A stretch of DNA of 64,000 nucleotides from Atopobium massiliense (GTDB lineage Bacteria > Actinomycetota > Coriobacteriia > Coriobacteriales > Atopobiaceae). The DNA lies in contig OPYK01000002.1 in NCBI GenBank assembly GCA_900343135.1, positions 82,051 to 146,050 on the forward strand, in the 5' to 3' direction. This document shows, piece after piece, positions 52,210 to 61,572 of this stretch (its first letter is position 1; each line of letters opens with the position of its first letter). The notes under the pieces were generated by a model that was not told where the DNA came from, ran no database searches, and was given only the letters and a program-made list of their open reading frames with translations. The position numbers and the translations under genes are program-made.

Positions 52210-55098
52210 TCATTGTTTTGCACTGCATTGTTTTGCACTATCGTGCGCAAGATAACGCGCAAGGTAGCGACCCGTATAGCTTTTAGGCTCGCGACAAACT
52301 GCTTCGGGCGTTCCTTCTGCCACAATATATCCGCCCTTATCGCCGCCTTCAGGACCAAGATCGATAATGCGATCGGCAACCTTAATAACGTCGAGGTTGT
52401 GCTCAATAACAATAACGGTGTTACCGGCATCTACCAGCGCCTGGAGCACGCAAATAAGCATGCGAACATCCTCAAAATGAAGACCACATGTAGGCTCATC
52501 TAAAATGTAAATCGTTTTGCCTGTTTGCACACGGTGCAGCTCCTTGGCAAGTTTTATGCGCTGGGCTTCGCCGCCCGAAAGTGTGGTTGAGCTTTGCCCC
52601 AAATGAATGTAGCCTAAGCCCACTTGCGAGAGCATATCAAGCTTGCGTTTAATTTTTGGAATGGCAGCAAAAAACTCCAGCGCTTCAAACACAGTCATAT
52701 CAAGCACATCGGCAATGGTTTTACCCTTATATGTAACGGCAAGCGTTTCATTGTTGTAGCGTTTGCCCTGGCAGGCCTCGCATGGCACAAACACATCGGG
52801 CAAAAAGTTCATTTCAATTTTGAGCTGACCGTCGCCCTTGCACACTTCACAGCGGCCACCCGGCACATTAAACGAAAAACGCCCCTTGCCATACCCGCGC
52901 GCCTTCGATTCGGGAAGTGAACTAAACAAATCGCGCAAATCGTCCCACAAGCCAATGTACGTGGCTGGATTGGAGCGTGGTGTTCTGCCAATAGGGCTTT
53001 GATCGATATCGATAACCTTGTCAACAAGCATGTGCTCGTCTTCATCTTCGAGCCCAAGAATCTCAAGGTACGGGCCTGTCGGATAGTTTGTGTGATACAC
53101 CTCATTTGCTAATGCTTTTGAAAGCGTATCTTCGATAAGCGACGATTTGCCCGAGCCAGACACGCCTGTAACCACGGTAAACAAACCATAATCGATGGTG
53201 AGATCAACGTCTTTTAGATTGTGCGCAGTAGCCCCTATAAGCGTAAATGAGCCTTTTTTTGGCTTGCGGCGAGGCGCAGGCACAGGAATCATCGCATCAC
53301 CGCGCAGGTACGCGCCGGTAAGCGACTCTTTTGATGCAGCAATATCTTTGGGCGTGCCCGCACACACCACGTGTCCACCCAAACTACCAGCACCGGGACC
53401 CATATCAACCACCCAATCGGCAGCACGGATGGTGTCTTCGTCGTGCTCAACCACAATAACGGTGTTACCCATATCACGCAGGCGCTTGAGCGTTTCGATA
53501 AGTCGATCGTTATCACGTTGATGCAGCCCAATTGATGGCTCGTCCAAAATATAGAGCACGCCTACCAGACCCGAGCCAATTTGCGTTGCTAAGCGAATGC
53601 GCTGCGCTTCGCCACCGGAAAGCGTATGTGCACTACGCGAAAGTGTAAGGTAATCGAGCCCTACATGCACCATAAACTCAAGGCGCGCAGAAATTTCCTT
53701 GCAAATGGGCTTTGCAATAAGAGCGTCGTGGTCGCTAAAGTGCAGGTTATCAAGGTAGTCTTTTGCTTGCGCGCACGACATGTCACAAAATTCGATAATG
53801 TTTTTATCGCCCACGGTAACTGCCAAATATGCAGGTTTAAGGCGGGCACCCTTGCATGTGGGACACACGTCGCGACGCAGCATTTTTGCAAAGTGTGCGC
53901 GCATAGTTTCGGACGTCGTTTCGTTAAGTTTTTCGAGAATAATGGCTCGTAAACCCTTAAACGTTGCCTGCCATTGGGTGTTGCGGCCGTCGAGCGTGTG
54001 ATAGCTTACATCAATTTTAGTGTCGCCAAGCCCATAAATAAGCGCCTCTTGCGTTTTGGGCGATAGTTTATTCCAGGGAGTACGCGTGCTTTCGCCCATA
54101 TACTTCACAACCGCACGCACAATTTGCTGGTAGTAATTGGAGCGCCCCACTACCCCACCAAGCACGCCCTGGTTAATGGAGAGATTGGGATTGCTAATAA
54201 GCTGAGAAGCGTCGAGCGTTTGTTTTGAGCCAATACCCTCGCAATCGGGACAGGCACCAAAGGGCGAATTAAACGAAAAATCACGCGGCTCAAGCTCACA
54301 AATGGAGTGGCCGTGAAGCGGGCATGCAAGTGCCAAAGCATACGTAAGCTCACATGCATCTGCTGCAGACGCGTCCGGTAGCACGTACACGCTCAGCGCA
54401 CCTTGAGCAAGCTTCGATGCCTGTTCACAGGCTTCAACCACACGCGACCGTGCCTGCGCTTTTATTACAATTCTATCAACGACAACATCAATCGAATGCT
54501 TTTGTTGTTTTTTAAGCGTAATCTCGTCTTCGAGCATGTCCATGTCGCCGTCGATGCGCACGCGACTAAAACCCTGCTCACGAAGACCACAAAGCAGCTT
54601 TGCAAACTCGCCTTTTTTACCACGCACAACAGGCGCCAGCACGTATGCGCGCCTTCCTTCCGCGTTGCGTATAATGTCGTCTGCCACCTGATCGCAGGTT
54701 TGTTGCTTTATTTCTACCCCACACTCCGGACAATGCGCTACGCCCACACGTGCATACAGCAAGCGCAAATAATCGTAAATTTCGGTAACAGTGCCTACCG
54801 TAGAGCGCGGGTTATGGCTTGTTGATTTTTGATCGATGCATATAGCGGGCGAAAGACCACTAATGCTTTCAACAGCAGGTTTATGCATGCGTCCCAAAAA
54901 CATGCGCGCATAACTCGACAACGATTCAACATAACGACGCTGCCCTTCGGCATAAATCGTATCAAACGCAAGGCTCGACTTGCCCGAACCGGAAAGACCG
55001 GTGATAACAGTAAATGAATTGCGCGGTATCGTGAGTGACACATGCTGTAAATTGTGCTCGCACGCACCTTGTATGCAAATATCTTGCTGATTCACCAT
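52210..55098 (-). CDS. uvrA: Excinuclease ABC subunit A
   Basis: Damage-recognition ATPase of nucleotide excision repair. 962 aa with two ABC modules: first Walker A GLSGSGKSSLAFDT (about 33), zinc finger CPECGVEIKQQ and CPDCEG..., LSGGEAQRIRLATQIG; second Walker A GVSGSGKSS (about 640), CEVCKGDG...CEACQGKRYN and LSGGEAQRIKLAKEL. ATG 55098 follows GAAGGGAC. uvrC is at 44936; uvrB is not in the window. Confidence 0.97.
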   Translation of the reverse strand: MVNQQDICIQGACEHNLQHVSLTIPRNSFTVITGLSGSGKSSLAFDTIYAEGQRRYVESLSSYARMFLGRMHKPAVESISGLSPAICIDQKSTSHNPRSTVGTVTEIYDYLRLLYARVGVAHCPECGVEIKQQTCDQVADDIIRNAEGRRAYVLAPVVRGKKGEFAKLLCGLREQGFSRVRIDGDMDMLEDEITLKKQQKHSIDVVVDRIVIKAQARSRVVEACEQASKLAQGALSVYVLPDASAADACELTYALALACPLHGHSICELEPRDFSFNSPFGACPDCEGIGSKQTLDASQLISNPNLSINQGVLGGVVGRSNYYQQIVRAVVKYMGESTRTPWNKLSPKTQEALIYGLGDTKIDVSYHTLDGRNTQWQATFKGLRAIILEKLNETTSETMRAHFAKMLRRDVCPTCKGARLKPAYLAVTVGDKNIIEFCDMSCAQAKDYLDNLHFSDHDALIAKPICKEISARLEFMVHVGLDYLTLSRSAHTLSGGEAQRIRLATQIGSGLVGVLYILDEPSIGLHQRDNDRLIETLKRLRDMGNTVIVVEHDEDTIRAADWVVDMGPGAGSLGGHVVCAGTPKDIAASKESLTGAYLRGDAMIPVPAPRRKPKKGSFTLIGATAHNLKDVDLTIDYGLFTVVTGVSGSGKSSLIEDTLSKALANEVYHTNYPTGPYLEILGLEDEDEHMLVDKVIDIDQSPIGRTPRSNPATYIGLWDDLRDLFSSLPESKARGYGKGRFSFNVPGGRCEVCKGDGQLKIEMNFLPDVFVPCEACQGKRYNNETLAVTYKGKTIADVLDMTVFEALEFFAAIPKIKRKLDMLSQVGLGYIHLGQSSTTLSGGEAQRIKLAKELHRVQTGKTIYILDEPTCGLHFEDVRMLICVLQALVDAGNTVIVIEHNLDVIKVADRIIDLGPEGGDKGGYIVAEGTPEAVCREPKSYTGRYLARYLAHDSAKQCSAKQ

Positions 55099-55174
55099 TG
55101 TCCCTTCTATATGAGCCTCACAGACTATAGCCGCTGGTTTGTGTAACCATTACATGCACGCGCGCGTGAGCGCG

Positions 55175-56134
55175 TTATTGCGGCGTGTTATTGCGTCGTG
55201 TGTTCCATGATGCCCAAAACGCAAGCTCCGACCAATCAGCAGTAGCAGAAAGCGTAGTTCCTACAAATATGGCAACGCAGCACACAAGCTCAAGGGCATC
55301 GGGCATAATTTGAGTGTAGAGCGCCGAAAAGATGAGTGCCCACGCACAGTACGAAATGTTAAATGCCATCGCGCGCGCGGCACCAATGGCAACAATTGCC
55401 TTGTAATACCACATGTACGAAGCCATACCCGCAACAGCAGCAGCAACCACATACCAGGTTGCGCCAGCTGTAGCCATAGTTGCAACCGCAGGATAGCACC
55501 CAATAATAGGAAGAACAACGGCGCCATACACAACCGCTGAAGTTACTTCACGCAAAAAGAGCGCTGTTGTTGTATCGAGTTCTTCTGTTTCGCGCAAACC
55601 CCATGCCAAAAATACCGCCTCAGAGCCCCAGCCAAACACGCACAAAAGTGCAGCTGCAACACCTAAAATAATATTTCCTTCAACACTTGCAGAGCTTGTA
55701 TGAAGCCCAATGACAATAACGCCTGCAAGCGCCACGCACAGCGCAACAACACGCTGCCAGGTTATATGCTCGCGAAGCAACACTACCGCAAAAAAGCTAC
55801 CCACAGCAGGATAAAACGCCGAGATAATTGCCGTATGTGCACTACCAATGGTGTTAATGGCGGCAATGTAGCCGCTCATACCAAGTGGACCTCCCAAAAG
55901 CGCGCCCAACATTACCACAATGGCACCGCGCGTGCGCAGACGAGCCGCACAAGACGCCAGCGACCCGTTTTTAATCATGAGACACAAAAGCAACAGCGCG
56001 CAACACACATCGTGAATAAATGCGCAGGTTAAAGCCGCATTTGAGTTGTCGCTAAACGGCGGCAACAAAAACGCAAGACCTAAGATGAAGGTGTCAAGAC
56101 CCCACAATATACCGCTGAACAGCCCGTATTTCAT
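55175..56134 (-). CDS. licB: LicB-like choline transporter (EamA/DMT family)
   Basis: Ten-segment drug/metabolite-type permease. 319 aa with two EamA halves; GPLGMSGYIAAINTIGSAH and SAFYPAVGSFFAVVLLREHI resemble LicB of pneumococcus and Haemophilus, which import choline. The ATG overlaps the stop of the choline kinase/cytidylyltransferase fusion (ATGA), so the products are made together. Choline as substrate rests on this context and family similarity. Confidence 0.82.
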   Translation of the reverse strand: MKYGLFSGILWGLDTFILGLAFLLPPFSDNSNAALTCAFIHDVCCALLLLCLMIKNGSLASCAARLRTRGAIVVMLGALLGGPLGMSGYIAAINTIGSAHTAIISAFYPAVGSFFAVVLLREHITWQRVVALCVALAGVIVIGLHTSSASVEGNIILGVAAALLCVFGWGSEAVFLAWGLRETEELDTTTALFLREVTSAVVYGAVVLPIIGCYPAVATMATAGATWYVVAAAVAGMASYMWYYKAIVAIGAARAMAFNISYCAWALIFSALYTQIMPDALELVCCVAIFVGTTLSATADWSELAFWASWNTRRNNTPQ

Positions 56135-57909
56135 CGCGCGTCCTTTTCATACCAGGCAAGCAGCCAGTCAACATACTGCGTTGCATACCGATAATAAATG
56201 TAGAGCCATTCTGCTACGTGCTCGCCTTCGGCCTCTTTTTCGAGCGACCACACATACCAGCACCAACCCGCAAGCACCACGTACGACCAAAAATGACGGC
56301 GCTCGCTATCGGTTGCAGTGCGACCAAAGTAGTAGTCGATGCAGCGGTTTGCCGTATCATCATCAAGCGAACAACACACGCAAAACGTACCAAAGTCGTT
56401 TGCAACGTCGGACATGCCCGCGTACTCCCAATCGATAAGATTGATGGTGCCGTTATCTTCAATAAGGAAATTAAGCATGAAAAAGTCGTTGTGCGAAATA
56501 CACACAGGATAGCCGTCTTTATCGGCAAAGGCTTTGAGGCGCGTTACCTTGTTTTTTAGCTCGTCATAGCCAGGAATATCAATAGTTCCATGCTCACGCA
56601 AGAGCGACTCGTAGCGCAAACCCTCGTGATAAAAATCAAAGTGACGCGCCAGCGTTGCACCCGATTCGTGCAGCGTGCGACACATGGTCATGGCGCGGCG
56701 CAAATGTTCTTCATTTGAGGTGTCGAGCGTGTGCGCATGCGGAATAAAGCGCGAAATTTTCCAGCCTTTTGCCTCGTCCTCATAAATAAACGTGGTATCA
56801 AGCCCCAGGTCGCGCGCCTTAATGAGCGCCTGTTTTTCGCTTTTGCGGTCGATCATCTTATCGGTGCCAGCACCAGGATGACGATACACATACTCCTTGC
56901 CATCTACCTCAAAATGGCACGAGAGGTTGGTAAGCCCCTGCTTAAGGGGATAAAAGCCCGTAATGTCCTCTTTATTACAATGCAAAACGGCGCAAATGTT
57001 GTCAAACACTTCCGAATCAACGTTGGCAATAAAATCGGGGTCAAAACTGCGCAAATCGTCGAGCGAGTCAAACTCCAAAATGTCCGACGCCGGATAGCAA
57101 CGCGCATACATCGGCAACTCTTTTATGTGTTCAAGATAAATGGTTTCCCACAGCTTAGATGCGCACTCAGGCTTTGGAAATTCCTCCGTTAAAATACGGG
57201 CAAACGTTTTTGAAAAACTGCGGCTAAAGTACACGTGGCCAAGCATAATATCGCCGTCAGCGCCGCCAATATCCACCTTGGTAATAAGGCCTTTTGCGCC
57301 CGTTGTAACAACCCATTCATCGGTTGTACCTTCGTGGTGCTGCACCGCGTAGTACGAATCGTATACGTAGCGCTCAAAGGGATTGTGTACAAAGTAGTTG
57401 TCCGACGAGCAAATGTACGTGTTGTCCAAACGGTCGCGCACATACCATAAGGTTGAGTTATTGTTTTTTGTGGCGTAGTCGGGGTTAATAACAATGTCCA
57501 CGCCATATTTTACCGAAAGATAAAAGAAGTACTCTTTTTTGTAGCCAACAACAACGCAGATGTTATGAATACCAACTTCGAGCAGCTGTTTTATCTGGCG
57601 CTCAATGAGCACTTCGCCTTTTACGCGCAAGGTACCTTTAGGGCGCTCATACGAAATAGGCGCAAATCGCGAGGAGAGCCCCGCCGCCATAATAATGGCA
57701 TTTGTTACTTTGTAGGGTTCAAGTGCAGCAATACCCGCATCGGTTATACGCCCTTGTGCAACATAGCCCTTTGCGTGCGCATCCTTGAGCGCACGATTTA
57801 CCGATCCAAGTGAGAGATTGGTTTTTTCGCACAGCTCACGCTGCGTATACGATTTGCTTGCATTACCAATCGCGCGAAGAACCAAAAAAAGTGTGTACGA
57901 AAGTTTCAT
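56131..57909 (-). CDS. licCA: Fusion of wHTH regulator, phosphocholine cytidylyltransferase (LicC) and choline kinase (LicA)
   Basis: 592 aa with three parts. Residues 1-65: winged-helix HTH (YTQRELCEKTNLSLGSVNRA). Residues about 68-300: nucleotidyltransferase with IIMAAGLSSRFAPISYERPK, SDNYFV and IVINPDYATKNNNSTLW, the LicC type that makes CDP-choline. Residues about 305-592: choline kinase with YRHPGAGTDKMIDR, catalytic ISHNDFFMLNFL and metal-binding INLIDWEYAG. The two enzymes catalyse consecutive steps, choline to phosphocholine to CDP-choline. ATG 57909 follows AAAGGA. The HTH may control its own promoter, where palindromes overlap the -35. Cotranscribed with licB. Confidence 0.9.
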   Translation of the reverse strand: MKLSYTLFLVLRAIGNASKSYTQRELCEKTNLSLGSVNRALKDAHAKGYVAQGRITDAGIAALEPYKVTNAIIMAAGLSSRFAPISYERPKGTLRVKGEVLIERQIKQLLEVGIHNICVVVGYKKEYFFYLSVKYGVDIVINPDYATKNNNSTLWYVRDRLDNTYICSSDNYFVHNPFERYVYDSYYAVQHHEGTTDEWVVTTGAKGLITKVDIGGADGDIMLGHVYFSRSFSKTFARILTEEFPKPECASKLWETIYLEHIKELPMYARCYPASDILEFDSLDDLRSFDPDFIANVDSEVFDNICAVLHCNKEDITGFYPLKQGLTNLSCHFEVDGKEYVYRHPGAGTDKMIDRKSEKQALIKARDLGLDTTFIYEDEAKGWKISRFIPHAHTLDTSNEEHLRRAMTMCRTLHESGATLARHFDFYHEGLRYESLLREHGTIDIPGYDELKNKVTRLKAFADKDGYPVCISHNDFFMLNFLIEDNGTINLIDWEYAGMSDVANDFGTFCVCCSLDDDTANRCIDYYFGRTATDSERRHFWSYVVLAGWCWYVWSLEKEAEGEHVAEWLYIYYRYATQYVDWLLAWYEKDAR

Positions 57910-58010
57910 ACTCATCCTTTGTTACTCGTGGGTATCCAATGTAAACAGCAGCGCTAACGTGTGGGTAGCTGCATGGATATCCTGCGGATAGCTTGTGTGT
58001 TCATAAAACG

Positions 58011-58073
58011 ATTATAGTAAAGTTATTTTGAACGTTCAATAATTAATTTTTACTGAATATTTTGAACACTTGA
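58011..58073 (-). promoter_or_regulatory. licCA-licB promoter with palindromic operator
   Basis: Minus strand: -35 TTGAAC (58034-58039), 17-bp spacer, -10 TATAAT (58011-58016), near consensus. The 12-bp perfect palindrome TTGAACGTTCAA (58028-58039) covers the -35. A related half-palindrome TTGAACACTTGA lies at 58062-58073, 34 bp upstream. Candidate regulator: the HTH of LicCA itself. Confidence 0.75.
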
Positions 58074-58109
58074 TGTACATATTCAAAGCAAATATAATGA
58101 TACTGCAGC

Positions 58110-59444
58110 TTATGCAGGATAATCCTTAGACGCGGCATTGTCGCCAGAGGTAATAGTACCAGGCACGTTTGCAGCAGACATGGTATCGCCATGCTCATGA
58201 GCTGGCATGCGCTTTGATACATCTACCAGGTAGTATATACACGCAAGCAAAAAGCACACAGCACACAAGCCCATTGCAATGTCGTAGAGGACGGCTGCGC
58301 CCATAAGACCAAAGCGTTCAACAAGAGCTGACGCACCATAACATGCAATGCAACTTATGCCATACGCACCATAGATAACGCGCTGGTGGCGCATGGTAAC
58401 AATGGCGTAGTACAAAATAATACCAAGGGCATTAAACAACCCGCCCACAAGCAATACCTGCAGCTCAAGGGCATATGCCGCCAAATCGATACCCGATAGA
58501 GTCGAGAGCACCTGAATCCCAATAAGCCCCGCAGCAATCATGGTAACCACAGTAGCCACACACACCGCGGCAAAGCCTTTTACAATAATGCTGATAAACG
58601 CCCGTATATTGTGGTTACTAAACGATGTAGACATTTCGGTTAACAGCGGCTTAAACACAAAGCCGCTTAGCAAATTGATAACAAGTGACGGCATAAACAA
58701 GTAGGAATACAGTGCTTGGACCTGCGGCGTAAGATAGGCATCGATGGCATATTTTGGTGCATTGGTAATGTACACGAGCATAAACGACCCACAGAAAAGC
58801 GGCAGGCACGCAAGCAGCAAACGCGCGATGGGGCGCACACGAAACGACGGTACCAGTGCAACAAAGCGCCGTGCAGGAATGATATTGCACACAAAGCAGG
58901 TAACCGCACCTACAATAAGTGCAACAACGCAGCTTACTTGCAAATCGCGAGAAAGCCAGGCGGCAAGCGTAAAGCCCAGCATCATCGCGCAAATGCGGAA
59001 GAAAAATGCCTTTCCTGCAATGTCGAGACGTCCTTTTTGCTGAAACATACCGTGAAACACGTCTTCAAACGCATCAAAAATACGAAGCAGCGCAACAAGT
59101 ATTACCACACAGGCCTCGGCGGTAAAGCCTTTTGTAATAAGCGTGTATGTCATAATCGTAAGAACCATAATTGTGCAGGTAACAATGCGTGCACCGTAAT
59201 ACACCGCAAAGCTAAAGCGCTCGTTTGCATCGGTTGCTTGGTATGAGCGAATCTCAAAATGGCCAAGCACCTGAAACTGCTGAGCCAGCGCAAACGCAAG
59301 TGAAAACAGACCAGCAGCCTCAACACCAATAAGACGCGTGCACGCAAGCAGCATACACACGCTCGAAAACGCATTGGCAAGCGAGCCAAGCGTATTCCAC
59401 AGGTAATTCTTTTTGAGCTGGGCGGTGTCGGTTGTAGCGCTCAC
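58110..59444 (-). CDS. Polysaccharide / teichoic-acid flippase (Wzx/TacF-like)
   Basis: MOP-superfamily membrane protein, 444 aa, about 12-14 segments, beginning LKKNYLWNTLGSLANAFSSV and FSLAFALAQQFQVLGHFEIR, typical of polysaccharide-repeat exporters. In the pneumococcal lic2 locus the gene beside licD1 and licD2 is tacF, a flippase for choline-loaded teichoic-acid units, and the position here is equivalent. It starts with GTG 59444 behind AAAGGA. The C-terminal 30 residues are hydrophilic. It follows licD1 by 77 bp. Confidence 0.82.
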   Translation of the reverse strand: MSATTDTAQLKKNYLWNTLGSLANAFSSVCMLLACTRLIGVEAAGLFSLAFALAQQFQVLGHFEIRSYQATDANERFSFAVYYGARIVTCTIMVLTIMTYTLITKGFTAEACVVILVALLRIFDAFEDVFHGMFQQKGRLDIAGKAFFFRICAMMLGFTLAAWLSRDLQVSCVVALIVGAVTCFVCNIIPARRFVALVPSFRVRPIARLLLACLPLFCGSFMLVYITNAPKYAIDAYLTPQVQALYSYLFMPSLVINLLSGFVFKPLLTEMSTSFSNHNIRAFISIIVKGFAAVCVATVVTMIAAGLIGIQVLSTLSGIDLAAYALELQVLLVGGLFNALGIILYYAIVTMRHQRVIYGAYGISCIACYGASALVERFGLMGAAVLYDIAMGLCAVCFLLACIYYLVDVSKRMPAHEHGDTMSAANVPGTITSGDNAASKDYPA

Positions 59445-59521
59445 GCATATCCTTTCGGCAGGTAACAGGGGTGTTTGTGGGGCGGTAGTTGTAGATGGCT
59501 ACGCTAGTAGTTGGTTTGCGA

Positions 59522-60487
59522 TTAGTGAGTGGTCGTTTCTGTAGTTGAGCTAGCGGCGGGTGCACCTTCCCCATCCGACTTGACAGCTGTAGACTCTCCA
59601 TCAGCCACCACATCAACAACCACACTATCCGCCGTATAGGGACCAAAGTTGAGCTTTGACGGGTGATGATTTTTTCTATCGTCCAAAGGTGGAAGCTGCA
59701 TATAATCGCCAAACCCGCGGCGCAACATGGTGTCGTATTCCTTGGGCAAATTCACCGTAATCGATTCGAAGGGCACGCGATGCGCAGGATAGGCTTCTTT
59801 GCGCGTACATGCCCAGGCCATCGGGTCTCTATCCATAAAATCGCAATAGATGTCCGTATTCTCGTGCGCGCCGCTTGTTGCCGCTTTTTCCCACTGCTTA
59901 TGAATCCACAAGGGCGAAACACAACAAAGCTTCATCACACCATAAGCAATGTAGCACAGTGCACGTGCAAGCTGCTTGTAGGGCGCCGCAAGCGACAGAT
60001 GCGGACGCGGCGTAGCACGCAAGAAAGCAAGACGCGCCCAAAACCAGCACGCACGCTTTTGGGCACGATAGGCACGCGGGTTGGTGTGGGGTTTATCAAG
60101 CGCAAAAAGTCCAATACCAATAGGATACTGAAATGGACAGACATCAAACTCATCAGGCACGCACAAGGTGTTACGCAGTGAAAAATTTGCATTGCATGCA
60201 GGGAAAAACGGTTCATTGCGGCCACTTATAAGCTCATACTCGCTGCTCATCACAGCCGGTGCCTCGGCCATAAAACGTTCGTAGTCTTCACGAAACAGCG
60301 CAATATCAACGTCGTCATCCCAAGGAATAAAACCCTTGTGACGCACGGTGCCAATAGCGGTGCCGCCATATACAAAATATGGAATATTGAGCTTTTGGCA
60401 AATTGCATCAAATTCACCAAGAATGCGCGTAGAAACAAGCTGTAGATGGCGCAGCTCAGCGGGGTTTTCATATTGTTTGTATGCCAT
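59522..60487 (-). CDS. licD: LicD-family phosphocholine transferase 1
   Basis: Transfers phosphocholine from CDP-choline to a surface glycan. 321 aa from ATG 60487. Nucleotidyltransferase-fold core YFVYGGTAIGTVRHKGFIPW then DDDVDIALFREDYERF, the LicD signature with catalytic Asp cluster; FGDYMQLPPLDDRKNHHPSK near the end is also conserved. A Ser/Thr/Ala-rich tail of about 35 residues follows. Promoter at 60575-60604. The acceptor sugar is unknown. Confidence 0.9.
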   Translation of the reverse strand: MAYKQYENPAELRHLQLVSTRILGEFDAICQKLNIPYFVYGGTAIGTVRHKGFIPWDDDVDIALFREDYERFMAEAPAVMSSEYELISGRNEPFFPACNANFSLRNTLCVPDEFDVCPFQYPIGIGLFALDKPHTNPRAYRAQKRACWFWARLAFLRATPRPHLSLAAPYKQLARALCYIAYGVMKLCCVSPLWIHKQWEKAATSGAHENTDIYCDFMDRDPMAWACTRKEAYPAHRVPFESITVNLPKEYDTMLRRGFGDYMQLPPLDDRKNHHPSKLNFGPYTADSVVVDVVADGESTAVKSDGEGAPAASSTTETTTH

Positions 60488-60574
60488 ATCAACCAACTTT
60501 TCGAACAACAAGTAACAGAGCGTTGTGATACCATGTGCAACGCGCTAGAACGAAAGACGCAAGAACTTTATACT

Positions 60575-60604
60575 AGTATAGGTAATTGCCACGCGCACGT
60601 GCAA
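60575..60604 (-). promoter_or_regulatory. Promoter of licD1-flippase
   Basis: Minus strand: -35 TTGCAC (60599-60604), 18-bp spacer, -10 TATACT (60575-60580). The -10 lies in the palindrome TATACTAGTATA (60569-60580), which also offers a TATACT to the divergent plus-strand glycosyltransferase. Confidence 0.55.
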
Positions 60605-60640
60605 TATACTTCGCTCACGACAAAAACAAGGATGGAACTC

Positions 60641-61456
60641 GTGTATACATCGCAAGACCACACGTTTGTAATTTGTGCTTACAAAGACAGCCCCTACCTG
60701 CAGGCATGTATGGAGTCGCTTGCTGGGCAAACGCAGCGCTCGCGCATTATCCTGGTTACATCGACGCCGTCGCGCGCCATAGAAGCAGCATGTGAGCATT
60801 TTGGCATTCCTATGCACATAAACACCACCGCGCATCACGGAATTGCAGGTGACTGGAATTTTGGTGTTGCGTGCGCACACAGCGCGCTTGTTACCATTGC
60901 GCATCAAGACGACGTGTATAAACCACGCTACACTGCCGACATGCTGCAAGCGCTCAATCGTGCTAAAGCGCATGAACCCCTTCTCTATTTTACAAATTAT
61001 GCAGAATTACGTAACGGTGCCGAACAAGCGCAAAACAGGCTGCTTGCCATAAAACGCTGCATGCTTACGCCGTTTTTGAGCCCGCTGCTGTCACGTATGC
61101 GATGGGTGCGCAAACTGGTGCTTGGCTCGGGCAACCCCATCTGCTGCCCCTCAGTTACGCTTATACAATCTACCTGCGAAAAGCTTGGCAGAAACGAATT
61201 TTTTGATGCAGAATTTGGGAGCAATCTCGACTGGCAAACCTGGCTTTTAATTGCAAAACTTCCCGGCATGTTTGTGTACAACCCCACCATCGAAATGTGC
61301 CATCGCATTCACGAAGGTTCGGAAACGTCGCGGCTCATCGAAAATCAAACGCGTGATGCCGAAGATTTAGCAATGCTAGGCTCGTTTTGGCCGCGACCGA
61401 TAGCGCGCATGCTGCATGTGCTCTACAAACACGGACAAGACAGCAATCGCTCGTAG
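60641..61456 (+). CDS. Family 2-like glycosyltransferase
   Basis: GT-A fold transferase, about 271 aa. FVICAYKDSPYLQACMESL and ILVTSTPSR form the nucleotide-binding start; the metal site is IAHQDDVYKPRYTADML; LDWQTWLLIAKLPG follows. GTG 60641 has AAGGA eight bases upstream; the ATG three codons before overlaps that site. It is divergent from licD1 and lies between the two licD genes, so it probably builds the glycan that is decorated. Confidence 0.85.
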   Translation: MYTSQDHTFVICAYKDSPYLQACMESLAGQTQRSRIILVTSTPSRAIEAACEHFGIPMHINTTAHHGIAGDWNFGVACAHSALVTIAHQDDVYKPRYTADMLQALNRAKAHEPLLYFTNYAELRNGAEQAQNRLLAIKRCMLTPFLSPLLSRMRWVRKLVLGSGNPICCPSVTLIQSTCEKLGRNEFFDAEFGSNLDWQTWLLIAKLPGMFVYNPTIEMCHRIHEGSETSRLIENQTRDAEDLAMLGSFWPRPIARMLHVLYKHGQDSNRS

Positions 61457-61572
61457 CTCGTAGCCAATTGCAACAAACCACCTGCTCGCAGCTACACCTC
61501 ACGCTGCCCGTGCACGATGGAACTTGAATCTACAAGCACGAATCTACAAGCGCGGGCACAGGCGTATCAGCG

